Source: JBBSBY01 sp038205805
GTDB lineage: Bacteria; Desulfobacterota; Desulfomonilia; Desulfomonilales; Desulfomonilaceae
Reading direction: 5' to 3'
Length of the DNA: 64,000 nt
Assembly: GCA_038205805.1 (NCBI GenBank)
Contig: JBBRBO010000004.1
Location: 1-64,000, forward strand
Shown here: piece by piece, positions 26,417 through 33,836 of the stretch
Layout of the letters: the number at the start of each line of letters is the position of its first letter
Numbering within the stretch: the stretch's first letter is position 1
Notes under the pieces: model-generated
What the model saw: only the letters and a program-made list of their open reading frames with translations
Told to the model about the DNA's origin: nothing
Database searches by the model: none
Program-made: the position numbers and the translations under genes

Positions 26417-28375
26417 ATGCCGCGGAATTCAATGAGCAGGGTCGTGTTTGCCCTTTTGAGTGCGTTCATCCTAGTGAATTTTGCCTTCCTAGATGGAGCG
26501 GCCCAGGGGCGCGATTCGAACAACCAAGATTCTCCCCCAACCTTCGGCGTGGTGAAAGCCATTCAAGGGTCCGCCGAGGTGGAGCGCCCTGGAGAAGGCC
26601 CTTCTCCGGTCCAGGAAAATTACCCACTGGGTCTGGATGAACTCCTCACCACATCAGGAAACAGCAAGGCGTGGTGGCATGATTCCCCGGACGGCCAATC
26701 CGGCGGGGCCGCCAGTCCATCGGACGCATCCCTTGCGCAGAAATCCGCTCTGGTGTATGTGCGGGCGGATCAGCCGGGTAGCGCTCAGACCGTAGTGGGT
26801 GAAGTAAATGAGGGCATGGTGCGGTTCATCAAGTCCCTACCACGCACGCCGCAACCCTCTTCCTTCACATTGACCACGCCCACCGCGGTTATAGACGTAA
26901 TCCAAGCCGACCGGCCGTCGGACTTCGTCATCGAGGTGGTGAACGACCGCAAGGTCACCGTGTACGGGATCTGGGGCGCGGTGCGAGTGCGGAACATCTC
27001 CGATCAGTTCAAAGAAGAGCGCATCGTGCGCTCATGCCAAAAGGTGGACGTCGAGCAGGGACGAGAGCCGTCGCCCGTCATGGGCGCTTCCACTCAGTTG
27101 CTCAGAGATCTCATCAAGAAGACCACCATACCGGGCACACTCCCCGAAGACGTGCCCAATTGCGATTCCGGACCGAGCCGACAGATCACGGAGCCGCCGC
27201 CGTACTACGAAGACGAGATTATCCCCCCGTCAACGTGTCCCTGTCCGCCGAACCATGAATATCGCCACGGTAGATGCGTGCGATGCCCTTCGTGGAGACA
27301 TTTCGACCCGGTCACGTGCTCATGCGGGTACCGTTGTCGCTCGGATCGCGAATGCCGCAGGTGCGAACGGTGCGAGGACGGTCGTTGCGTTCCAAAGCGA
27401 TGCCCGCCGGGTGAATGGCTCAATCGAGACACCTGCCGGTGCGAAACCACATGCCGCAAGATGTGTCCTCCCGGCCATTGGCTGAACCCGAGGACATGTG
27501 AGTGCGAGCGCAGATGTCACAAGGTCTGTCCTCCCGGACAGTGGCTTAATCCCAAGACATGCGAATGCGAACGCAAGTGTGACAAGCGATGTCCGCAGGG
27601 CCAATGGCTGAATCCCACCACATGCGAGTGTCAAAGTCGCTGCGACCGCAAGTGTCCTCCCGGGCAGACACTCAATCAGCAAACGTGTAGGTGTGAATCC
27701 ACGTGCAATAAGCAGTGCCCTCCGCATCAGTACCTCAACCGCAAGACGTGTGAATGCGAGACGCGCTGTAAGCGCACATGTCCCCCTGGGACGCGTCTCA
27801 ATGTGGAACGCTGCGTATGCGAGGGCAAACCCTCGTGCAACAAACAATGCCCCGACGGGTTCGTATTGGATAGACAAAGCTGTGAATGCCGGCAACGGCC
27901 CAAGAGCAAGGGCTGCGACTCCGATTCCGATTGCGGACCGAATCGCCGTTGCGTGAACGGCCGGTGCGTGCAGTCTCAGGAGCCTTCCAAAAAACCTGAC
28001 CATGGGGACAAGCCCTCGAAGCCGGACTTTACCAAGCCCGACAGACCGGGAAGACCGGACTTCACTAGGCCCTCGAAGCCCGACCACAGCGACAAACCCT
28101 CGAAGCCGGATTTTACCAAGCCCGACAGACCGGGAAGACCGGACTTCACTAGGCCTTCGAAGCCCGACCACAGCGACAAACCCTCGAAGCCGGATTTTAC
28201 AAAACCCTCTCATCCGGATCGTGGAAGCTCCACTCAGCAATCCTCCCCAAGCCGGGAGCATTCCACGGGCGCCGACAGGACGCCCAAGTTCGATACGCAG
28301 CGAGCGCAACCGCAGCGACATATTCCTGATGTGCAACGTAGTAATCAAGAACCGGGACGACAATTTTTCCGGTAA
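26417..28375 (+). CDS. Secreted FecR-like protein with CxC-type Cys repeats and KPD repeats
   Basis: 652 residues. A signal peptide (SRVVFALLSAFILVNFAFL) precedes a FecR-like beta domain to about 250. Next is a Cys-rich region with about eight 22-24-residue units of the form CPPGxWLNxxTCxCExxC, like CXCXC/VEGF-tail repeats. Then come tandem 28-residue units rich in KPD/RPDF (84-bp DNA repeats, about 28005-28200) and a basic tail. GGAG is seven bases before the ATG at 26417. It is probably extracellular and disulfide-bonded or metal-binding. Function unknown; first gene of the accessory cluster. Confidence 0.75.
   Translation: MPRNSMSRVVFALLSAFILVNFAFLDGAAQGRDSNNQDSPPTFGVVKAIQGSAEVERPGEGPSPVQENYPLGLDELLTTSGNSKAWWHDSPDGQSGGAASPSDASLAQKSALVYVRADQPGSAQTVVGEVNEGMVRFIKSLPRTPQPSSFTLTTPTAVIDVIQADRPSDFVIEVVNDRKVTVYGIWGAVRVRNISDQFKEERIVRSCQKVDVEQGREPSPVMGASTQLLRDLIKKTTIPGTLPEDVPNCDSGPSRQITEPPPYYEDEIIPPSTCPCPPNHEYRHGRCVRCPSWRHFDPVTCSCGYRCRSDRECRRCERCEDGRCVPKRCPPGEWLNRDTCRCETTCRKMCPPGHWLNPRTCECERRCHKVCPPGQWLNPKTCECERKCDKRCPQGQWLNPTTCECQSRCDRKCPPGQTLNQQTCRCESTCNKQCPPHQYLNRKTCECETRCKRTCPPGTRLNVERCVCEGKPSCNKQCPDGFVLDRQSCECRQRPKSKGCDSDSDCGPNRRCVNGRCVQSQEPSKKPDHGDKPSKPDFTKPDRPGRPDFTRPSKPDHSDKPSKPDFTKPDRPGRPDFTRPSKPDHSDKPSKPDFTKPSHPDRGSSTQQSSPSREHSTGADRTPKFDTQRAQPQRHIPDVQRSNQEPGRQFFR
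28005..28200 (+). repeat. 84-bp tandem repeat inside the Cys-rich protein gene
   Basis: About 2.3 near-identical copies of an 84-bp unit encoding KPDFTKPDRPGRPDFTR plus PSKPDHSDKPS. The near-identity at DNA level suggests recent expansion by slippage or unequal crossover. Confidence 0.8.
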
Positions 28376-28407
28376 ACACAAGTCAGGCCCTACACAAGGA
28401 GGCAACA

Positions 28408-29202
28408 ATGGTACACTGTAGAAAATTAACAATGGTGACAACCTTGGCGCTCGCAATTATCGTAGCGCTCCCCTTATCGCTTTTTGCGGCGTCTCAAACC
28501 GACAAAGCGGTTTCGTCGGCGGCGACAAACGCCCCCACCGTAACAAAGTCGCAACCGGCGAATACGGTTACCCAGCCGAATACCACCGCAGCCCCCGGGG
28601 TGCAAAACACGGGACCTTCACAGGCTGCAACTCCGGGAACGCAGCCTGCGGCTCCCGACCCTGCGGCCACCAAAGCGCCGATTGATGCGCCGGAACAGTA
28701 CGCGGCTTGTTCGCCTCAATTTCCTGCTGAGCAAATAGCGGACATGGTGGCGTTTGTCGCGCAAATCTCACCGGAACTGCCGGATAAGGTCCGCCCCATT
28801 CTTCTCAAATGCGATTTGAACGTGAACAGCCAACTCCTGGAGTTCCTCGAGCGCATCCAAGAAGAAGTCGCTCTCGTGGAATTTGATGACGACGCCCAAG
28901 AAAAGCTGTATCTCCAAGAGAAAACGAAACAGATCGAAGCGGAACTCATCCTTCTGAACAAACCCATTAACGATGCGAACCTTAAGCTGGTTGTCGGTCA
29001 GTTGTTCGAGCTACGCCAACAGGGTCTGAAGCAGTACATCGAGAGGATTCAAAAGGATCTCGACGAAGCAAAAACTAGAGTAGCCAAGCGCGAAAGCAAC
29101 AAAGAGAAGATCGTTGACAAGAAAGCCAAAGAACTCATCGACATAGTGCAAGGCGGCTCGAAAGCCGAAAACCCCGAAGATGACGATATGGATTGGGAGT
29201 AA
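28408..29202 (+). CDS. Secreted coiled-coil protein, 264 aa
   Basis: A signal peptide (TLALAIIVALPLSLFAAS) is followed by a ~60-residue Pro/Ala/Thr low-complexity linker, then a domain with two Cys (YAACSPQF; LLKCDL) and a long charged coiled coil (residues ~150-250: QEKLYLQEKTKQIEAELILL...) ending in acidic DDDMDWE. No recognised family. AAGGAGG precedes the start. It lies 33 bp after the FecR/Cys-rich gene and about 105 bp before the RiPP precursor, all on one strand, so it probably belongs to the same unit. Confidence 0.7.
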   Translation: MVHCRKLTMVTTLALAIIVALPLSLFAASQTDKAVSSAATNAPTVTKSQPANTVTQPNTTAAPGVQNTGPSQAATPGTQPAAPDPAATKAPIDAPEQYAACSPQFPAEQIADMVAFVAQISPELPDKVRPILLKCDLNVNSQLLEFLERIQEEVALVEFDDDAQEKLYLQEKTKQIEAELILLNKPINDANLKLVVGQLFELRQQGLKQYIERIQKDLDEAKTRVAKRESNKEKIVDKKAKELIDIVQGGSKAENPEDDDMDWE

Positions 29203-29307
29203 CTCCAGTGGGGTATTCCCGATAGTGATCTAATTCCCGCGCCGACGGCTCATATTTTCCGAATGCCGCCGGCGCCAAATGTTTAAAACATCAAGGGAGA
29301 TCGACCT

Positions 29308-29784
29308 ATGAGCGATAATAAAATCAACGAGGAAATAGTAGAGCATTTGACTGAATCGCCGGATGAAGCGGTGGAAACTAGACGCGAATTTCTCGAAGGG
29401 ATGGGCAAGTGGTCAAAGATTGCGCTCGCGGCGGCAGTCATGGGCTCTGCTGCGTACGAAGCCTCCGCCATGAGCTGGGTTGGCCCTTCCGACTACACCA
29501 AGAACTGGTTCAACGGTGGTGGTTGGAAAAACGGGTGGTCCAATGGCGGATGGCACAATGGCGGATGGCACAATGGCGGGTGGCACAATGCCGGAGGCTG
29601 GCATAATGGCGGCGGATGGAAGAACGGCGGTGGATGGCATAATGGCGGCGGATGGAAGAACGGCGGTATATGGTTTAACTCAGGAGGCGGCGGATGGAAA
29701 AACGGCGGTGGATGGCATAACTCAGGAGGAGGGAGTGGAAAAGGTGGCGGCAAAGGAGGTAAGGGAGGCAAAGGCGGAAACTAG
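29308..29784 (+). CDS. RiPP precursor, 13 Trp-X-Asn motifs, Tat-like leader
   Basis: 158 residues. Residues 1-23 are an acidic leader (DNKINEEIVEHLTESPDE). Residues 24-29 are TRREFL, a twin-arginine motif, followed by a hydrophobic stretch (IALAAAVMGSAA) and ASA near 52-54. The core, residues 67-138, has 13 W-X-N triplets (WFN, WKN, WSN, WHN), each separated by one to five mostly Gly residues; a GGK/GGN tail ends it. W-X-N is the substrate motif of three-residue-cyclophane (triceptide) radical SAM enzymes, and such an enzyme gene lies downstream. GGGAG precedes the ATG. The assignment is from motif and context, not homology search. Confidence 0.85.
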   Translation: MSDNKINEEIVEHLTESPDEAVETRREFLEGMGKWSKIALAAAVMGSAAYEASAMSWVGPSDYTKNWFNGGGWKNGWSNGGWHNGGWHNGGWHNAGGWHNGGGWKNGGGWHNGGGWKNGGIWFNSGGGGWKNGGGWHNSGGGSGKGGGKGGKGGKGGN

Positions 29785-29837
29785 CCATACCAAACTCCTT
29801 CGCAACTCCGCTTTCGCACAAGACGTGTAACAATGAC

Positions 29838-29875
29838 CGTTCACCGGGCGCACGACCGTTTCAGCCCGGTGAACG
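29838..29875 (+). promoter_or_regulatory. 12-bp inverted repeat between precursor and maturation genes
   Basis: CGTTCACCGGGC (29838-29849) and GCCCGGTGAACG (29864-29875) pair perfectly across a 14-base loop. The ends match those of family D repeats. It could attenuate transcription so that the precursor is made in excess, or be a minimal family D insertion. It occupies the region before the chosen start at 29893. Confidence 0.6.
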
Positions 29876-29892
29876 ATTCCTATGGAGTGTCA

Positions 29893-30699
29893 ATGATCTA
29901 CACTGTGCCGGTTCATCTCCTCAACCGCTATCCCAATGACGAGCTGGTCATACGCATCGTCCGGCCGGAGGATATTGTTGCGCTGTTCAGTGGGGACATT
30001 CCGGACAATGCGCTCGGGCTAAGCCTTCCCATCACCGTGCTGGGGGCTTTTGAGACAATCCAGGACGCGCCCCCTATTCCCCTGGACATTGTAGTTGAGG
30101 ATTCCAAGGACTTTCCGGAACTCTATAAGCTCACGGAACTCGTGCGTAGTTTTCCTATTCGTGTGACGGCCCGTGCGCAACTCGGTTTCAGCAAAGTGGT
30201 TCGGCTTGCCGCCTCCCTGAACCTACCTGTAAAAATCGAGCTTACACCGCCCGAGCCGCGTCTCATCGAAGAACTCACGGAACTGGCTCGATACTATCTG
30301 TTTCAATCCACGCTCAATCAGCCCATCGAGTATTTCCACAGCACTCTTGTGGGATTCTTACGCGCGGACCCTGTGTCCTTGTGGCTCATTCAGGAGGAGG
30401 ACCCCGCCTTCTACCAGTATGTCGATGACTCCGGTGAAACACGGCGGTCGGGGCTGCTCCCCCAGCTACCCTTCACCGAAGAGATGCGCAGATTCATTCA
30501 GGATCCGCAGTCGGCTACGCCCGATGAATTCGATGAATGCATACCATGCCGATACGTGAGTCCGTGCCGCGGGTACTTTAAACTTCCCGATCCCACATAT
30601 AATTGTGACGGTGTGAAGAGCATCTTTGCGCTGCTCGAAGAGACCGCCGCTGAAATCCAAGCCGTTCAACAACAGTTCGACCAAAAGGTGAACCCTTGA
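29893..30699 (+). CDS. RiPP maturation partner with SPASM-like cysteines
   Basis: 268 residues; GGAG five bases before the ATG at 29893 favours it over 29833, whose extra codons fall in a hairpin. I do not recognise the family. The body alternates strands and helices (IPLDIVVED, IRVTARAQLGFSKVVRLAASL, VKIELTPPEP) as in a partial TIM barrel, but there is no CxxxCxxC. The C-terminus has C216-X2-C219-X5-C225-X12-C238; CX2CX5C is the core spacing of SPASM auxiliary clusters. It may be a catalytically dead radical-SAM-like or auxiliary-cluster partner. The stop overlaps the radical SAM start (TTGA). Confidence 0.65.
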   Translation: MIYTVPVHLLNRYPNDELVIRIVRPEDIVALFSGDIPDNALGLSLPITVLGAFETIQDAPPIPLDIVVEDSKDFPELYKLTELVRSFPIRVTARAQLGFSKVVRLAASLNLPVKIELTPPEPRLIEELTELARYYLFQSTLNQPIEYFHSTLVGFLRADPVSLWLIQEEDPAFYQYVDDSGETRRSGLLPQLPFTEEMRRFIQDPQSATPDEFDECIPCRYVSPCRGYFKLPDPTYNCDGVKSIFALLEETAAEIQAVQQQFDQKVNP

Positions 30700-31865
30700 G
30701 CCGCAATTCCATATCCGTGATTTTCCTGCCTACGCTTCGTTGTAACGCGGATTGCGATTACTGCTTCGAGAAAAGGTCCGGGGCGGTGATGAGCCACGAC
30801 GACTTCCGGGTGTTCTTCTTAAAGCTCCTTGATTACCTGGAAGCCGAAAACATCCCCTCGGTCACGATCTATTGGCAAGGAGGCGAAGTTCTTACCCTTT
30901 CGCCGGAATGGTTCCTCAAGGCCAATGACTTTATACTCGCCGAGGCCGGTAAGCGCTCAATTCATGTGCACAATGAGCTGCAAACGAACCTGATCGGCTA
31001 TGGTCCTAAATGGCGGGACGTTCTTAGGGACATGTTCCGCAATGAGCTGGGTTCGTCACTCGATTACCCGAATCTTTACCGAAAGGCCGGGGGAAAAGGC
31101 CCGGAAGCCTACAACGAACTCTGGCTGGAAAAATACCGCTTAGCGCGCGAGGACGGCGTGAGTGTCGGCATCATCACCCTCCCCAATGCGGCTTCCCTTA
31201 AACGAGGGGCCGCCGAGTTTTACGCCTTTTACACCGAAGTAGTGGGGTTACAGGGATTCCAGGTGAATTCACCGTTCCCGCCTCCAGGGGCGGAAAAAAA
31301 GCTCCCTTTGGATGCCGACGCATACGTCCGCTTCTCCCTCGACCTCGTGGATCTTTGGCTTGAACAGGGATATGAAGACGGCATAGGCATGGGACCTTTT
31401 GTCGGTATTTTGGGGTACTTTCGGACCGGTGACCCGTCGCTCCTGTTGTGTGGAATGCAACCCGATTGCAGCCGCGGCTTCTTCTGCGTAGGGCCGACCG
31501 GGAATGTCTCCCAATGTGATTGCTGGGTGACGAGCTACCCCGACTTCTCCTTCGGGAACGTCTTCTCCGATGCGACCCTGAAAGACATCCTGGACGGTCC
31601 CGTGCGCAAACGCTTCGAGAGCCGACCCATCGAAATCGTGCGCTGTGAGGATTGTATCGACTGCGAGTTTTTGTCCGTGTGTCACGGAGGATGCGCGATC
31701 CGCACCTATTCCACGCTCGGGGAGTTCAGCAGAAAAGATCCGTATTGCTTCAAGTATAAAGCGGTCTTCGGCAGATTACAAAGGGCCGCTCGATCCTTGG
31801 CGGCGTCCAATGCGGAACGACGGATCGCAGCCACCGTGCGAGGTAGGCCCTTCCAGCGGGTATAG
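30696..31865 (+). CDS. Radical SAM/SPASM peptide maturase (triceptide-type candidate)
   Basis: 389 residues. The radical SAM cluster is C16-NAD-C20-DY-C23 (CxxxCxxC), with the SAM-binding GGE at 62-64. The SPASM domain is in the last ~140 residues: LCGMQPDC...FFCVGPTGNVSQCDCW, then CEDCIDCEFLSVCHGGC (CX2CX5CX3C) and DPYCFKY, sufficient for two auxiliary [4Fe-4S] clusters. Such enzymes modify peptides with 5'-deoxyadenosyl radical chemistry. The TTG start overlaps the stop of the partner gene by four bases. Given the upstream W-X-N precursor, cyclophane formation between Trp and Asn is the likely reaction (inference). Confidence 0.88.
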   Translation: MSRNSISVIFLPTLRCNADCDYCFEKRSGAVMSHDDFRVFFLKLLDYLEAENIPSVTIYWQGGEVLTLSPEWFLKANDFILAEAGKRSIHVHNELQTNLIGYGPKWRDVLRDMFRNELGSSLDYPNLYRKAGGKGPEAYNELWLEKYRLAREDGVSVGIITLPNAASLKRGAAEFYAFYTEVVGLQGFQVNSPFPPPGAEKKLPLDADAYVRFSLDLVDLWLEQGYEDGIGMGPFVGILGYFRTGDPSLLLCGMQPDCSRGFFCVGPTGNVSQCDCWVTSYPDFSFGNVFSDATLKDILDGPVRKRFESRPIEIVRCEDCIDCEFLSVCHGGCAIRTYSTLGEFSRKDPYCFKYKAVFGRLQRAARSLAASNAERRIAATVRGRPFQRV

Positions 31866-32133
31866 CGCTTGATCTCCGGTGGAGAGAAGGTGAACGCTGA
31901 GCCCCCGACTGTCGCAGCCTCGATCAAGAGCCGATATTCCCCGTGAGGTATTTCGCACCTGCGACACGCCGGTGAACGGCGTTCCGTCACTTAAAACAAC
32001 CGCCACTGGAGCTTTGCTTCAGAAATCCTCGCCCTTGTCTCTCTACCGATGTATAATTTACCATTCAGTCTTATGTATTCTTCGGCGATTGCGCTCACAC
32101 AACCTGGAGCCGTTGCATATCGGGGAGAGAAAG

Positions 32134-32850
32134 ATGTTTCGTAGCCTGGTATGTGGACTCATTTTGCTCTTGTTGGGCGTCCCTGCGGCGTCGGCGGCGG
32201 ATTATGCCACGGACTACGCATCGTGTCTGAACAACTGCCGGGGAATAGACGGCGGATCCGAGTCCTCACGCTACTACCGGAGCTGCGTAGATGCGTGCGG
32301 GAAGCGACACGCTACTCCTGAAGTCACAGAAGGATCTGCGAGGCCGACTTACGGGCAGCCCGGCGGCGCCACGCCCGAAGCGGCACTGCGAGAAACGCGC
32401 AACGCCTTTGTGGACCTGGTGGTGAGTGACGCCTTAGCTATTTTGGCCACAACACAAATGTTTTCGCCGGAAGCTTTTTACCAACGGGCGGAGCGAGATA
32501 TGGAGCGGCTCACAGATTGGGCGGATACTCTGGTTACCGAGCGGTACGATGCGCTTGGAACCTCCGGTTATTTTGCGCCGAGCGTGGTGTTTTACCCGGG
32601 GTATTCGAAACAGCCGCCGCCGACGCCCGCTGCGCTAACGCAATCTCTTGGAGCGACCCAAAGCCCAGCCGACAAAGAGCGCAGATTGCAGGCCGGCAAG
32701 TACGCGGAAATAGTGCAACTCCTGGTGGACAAATACCTCCTCAATCTCAGGGAAAGTATGATCACTCTTACGGGCGCCGAGCCCATTGCAGGCGTATATC
32801 TCCGGGATGACGCCGATAATCTCTACAGATATGAAGAGGATGAATCATGA
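32134..32850 (+). CDS. Secreted protein with twin CX3C motif
   Basis: 238 residues; GGGGAGAG precedes the ATG at 32134 and a signal peptide follows (LVCGLILLLLGVPAASAA). Directly after the cleavage site come CLNNC and CVDAC, two CX3C motifs 15 residues apart, an arrangement that can form a disulfide-linked helical hairpin. The rest is helical, with a Pro-rich middle (KQPPPTPAAL). No recognised family. It lies 270 bp after the radical SAM gene on the same strand, and its stop overlaps the start of the HNH nuclease gene (ATGA), so those two are coupled. Confidence 0.65.
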   Translation: MFRSLVCGLILLLLGVPAASAADYATDYASCLNNCRGIDGGSESSRYYRSCVDACGKRHATPEVTEGSARPTYGQPGGATPEAALRETRNAFVDLVVSDALAILATTQMFSPEAFYQRAERDMERLTDWADTLVTERYDALGTSGYFAPSVVFYPGYSKQPPPTPAALTQSLGATQSPADKERRLQAGKYAEIVQLLVDKYLLNLRESMITLTGAEPIAGVYLRDDADNLYRYEEDES

Positions 32851-33500
32851 GGAATATCAAGCGTGTTGCGCTGTGTATCCTTTGCCTCTGGACCTTTACT
32901 GCGCTTCCCGCTGTTTGGAGCCGCGGAAGCGGAGGAGGAGGCCATGGCGGAAGGAGTTCCGGGGGAGGACATGTCGGCCATAGCGGATCACACACCGGGA
33001 GTCGCACGCACACGTATCACCCGAGTTCACATACCGGCACATCGCACCCCAGCTCACATACCGGCATCGGGCGACATACGAGTCCGTATCACGCCTCTCA
33101 CCCGACCAGCGGTTACAGGGCACGAAGATCGGTCCCCCCTATCACCTGCATAAGGACGTCCCGTAGCCATAATCCACGCCTTGTCTCCCGGAGTCCTATT
33201 CTATGCGCTCCCGACGTTAGGAGAGACATGCACGGCAGAATCCTGAGATCGCAAGGCGCAAGGGCGGAATTCCTGCGCTCGCATAGTCTGACACAGTGTC
33301 CTCCCGGTTACCACGTGGACCATAAGATTCCCCTGTGGGCCGGCGGCCGCGACACCAAGGAGAATATGCAGCTCCTGACTATCCCTCAACATGCCCAGAA
33401 AACCCGTGAGGACTACGTGAGGTACGGCTCCGGCGGATTCAGCCCCACCCCCATTGAGCGGATTTCACTCACACGGGCGACGCTGACCGCTCTTGGGTAA
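32847..33500 (+). CDS. Secreted HNH-nuclease-domain protein
   Basis: 217 residues. A signal peptide (VALCILCLWTFTALPAVWS) is followed by a Gly/His/Ser/Thr linker with SHTG-type repeats (residues ~26-80), a basic middle, and an HNH domain near 150-190: PPGYHVDHKIPLWAGG, NMQLLT, PQHAQKT. The HxxDH, Asn and distal His fit the betabetaalpha-metal fold, so DNA or RNA cleavage is expected. It could scavenge nucleic acid or act as a secreted toxin; no immunity gene is evident. ATGA overlap with the preceding secreted protein gene. Confidence 0.75.
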   Translation: MRNIKRVALCILCLWTFTALPAVWSRGSGGGGHGGRSSGGGHVGHSGSHTGSRTHTYHPSSHTGTSHPSSHTGIGRHTSPYHASHPTSGYRARRSVPPITCIRTSRSHNPRLVSRSPILCAPDVRRDMHGRILRSQGARAEFLRSHSLTQCPPGYHVDHKIPLWAGGRDTKENMQLLTIPQHAQKTREDYVRYGSGGFSPTPIERISLTRATLTALG

Positions 33501-33604
33501 GGCTCAATGACTAGATAGAAGAGCGAAGCTCTCACTGCGGAACAGTCGCCTCGCACCTATTTCTTACCCACGCCGCAGCCGTGCAAAAGTGGTAATATCC
33601 CTTT

Positions 33605-33813
33605 GTATTGCAGCGTATTCTCAGAAGAGTAAAATCGACGCAGTGGAATTTGCAAAGCAGGTTTTTCCAATCTCTTTCTAAGAAATTTATGATAATCTCC
33701 GAAAGTGGCATTTTTTCCTCGCGAACAGCCGTTTCCGGCAATTGAGAAGTTCTTGGAGAGGGGTTCGTGGAGCATCTTTCAAGAAAGTTCGCCCCGGTCT
33801 TACTTTTCTGATT
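33605..33813 (+). repeat. Family A element, diverged copy
   Basis: TTTGCAAAGCAGG, an inner hairpin (CCGAAAGTGGC...GCCGTTTCCGG), the GAAGTTCTTGGAGAGGGG block and a degraded outer hairpin. Termini are decayed. It closes the accessory cluster in inverted orientation relative to the copy at 25908-26126. Confidence 0.75.
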
Positions 33814-33836
33814 AATCCCCTTGGAGCTTACACAGC

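Noticed and set aside
27320..28456. Minus-strand 378-residue open frame
   Set aside because: Mirror of the Cys-rich and KPD repeats; its apparent repeats come from the tandem DNA repeats on the coding strand.
29493..29771. Minus-strand Pro/His/Cys-rich frame opposite the RiPP precursor
   Set aside because: Direct antisense of the W-X-N glycine repeats; no ribosome-binding site, while the plus strand has leader, core and enzyme context.
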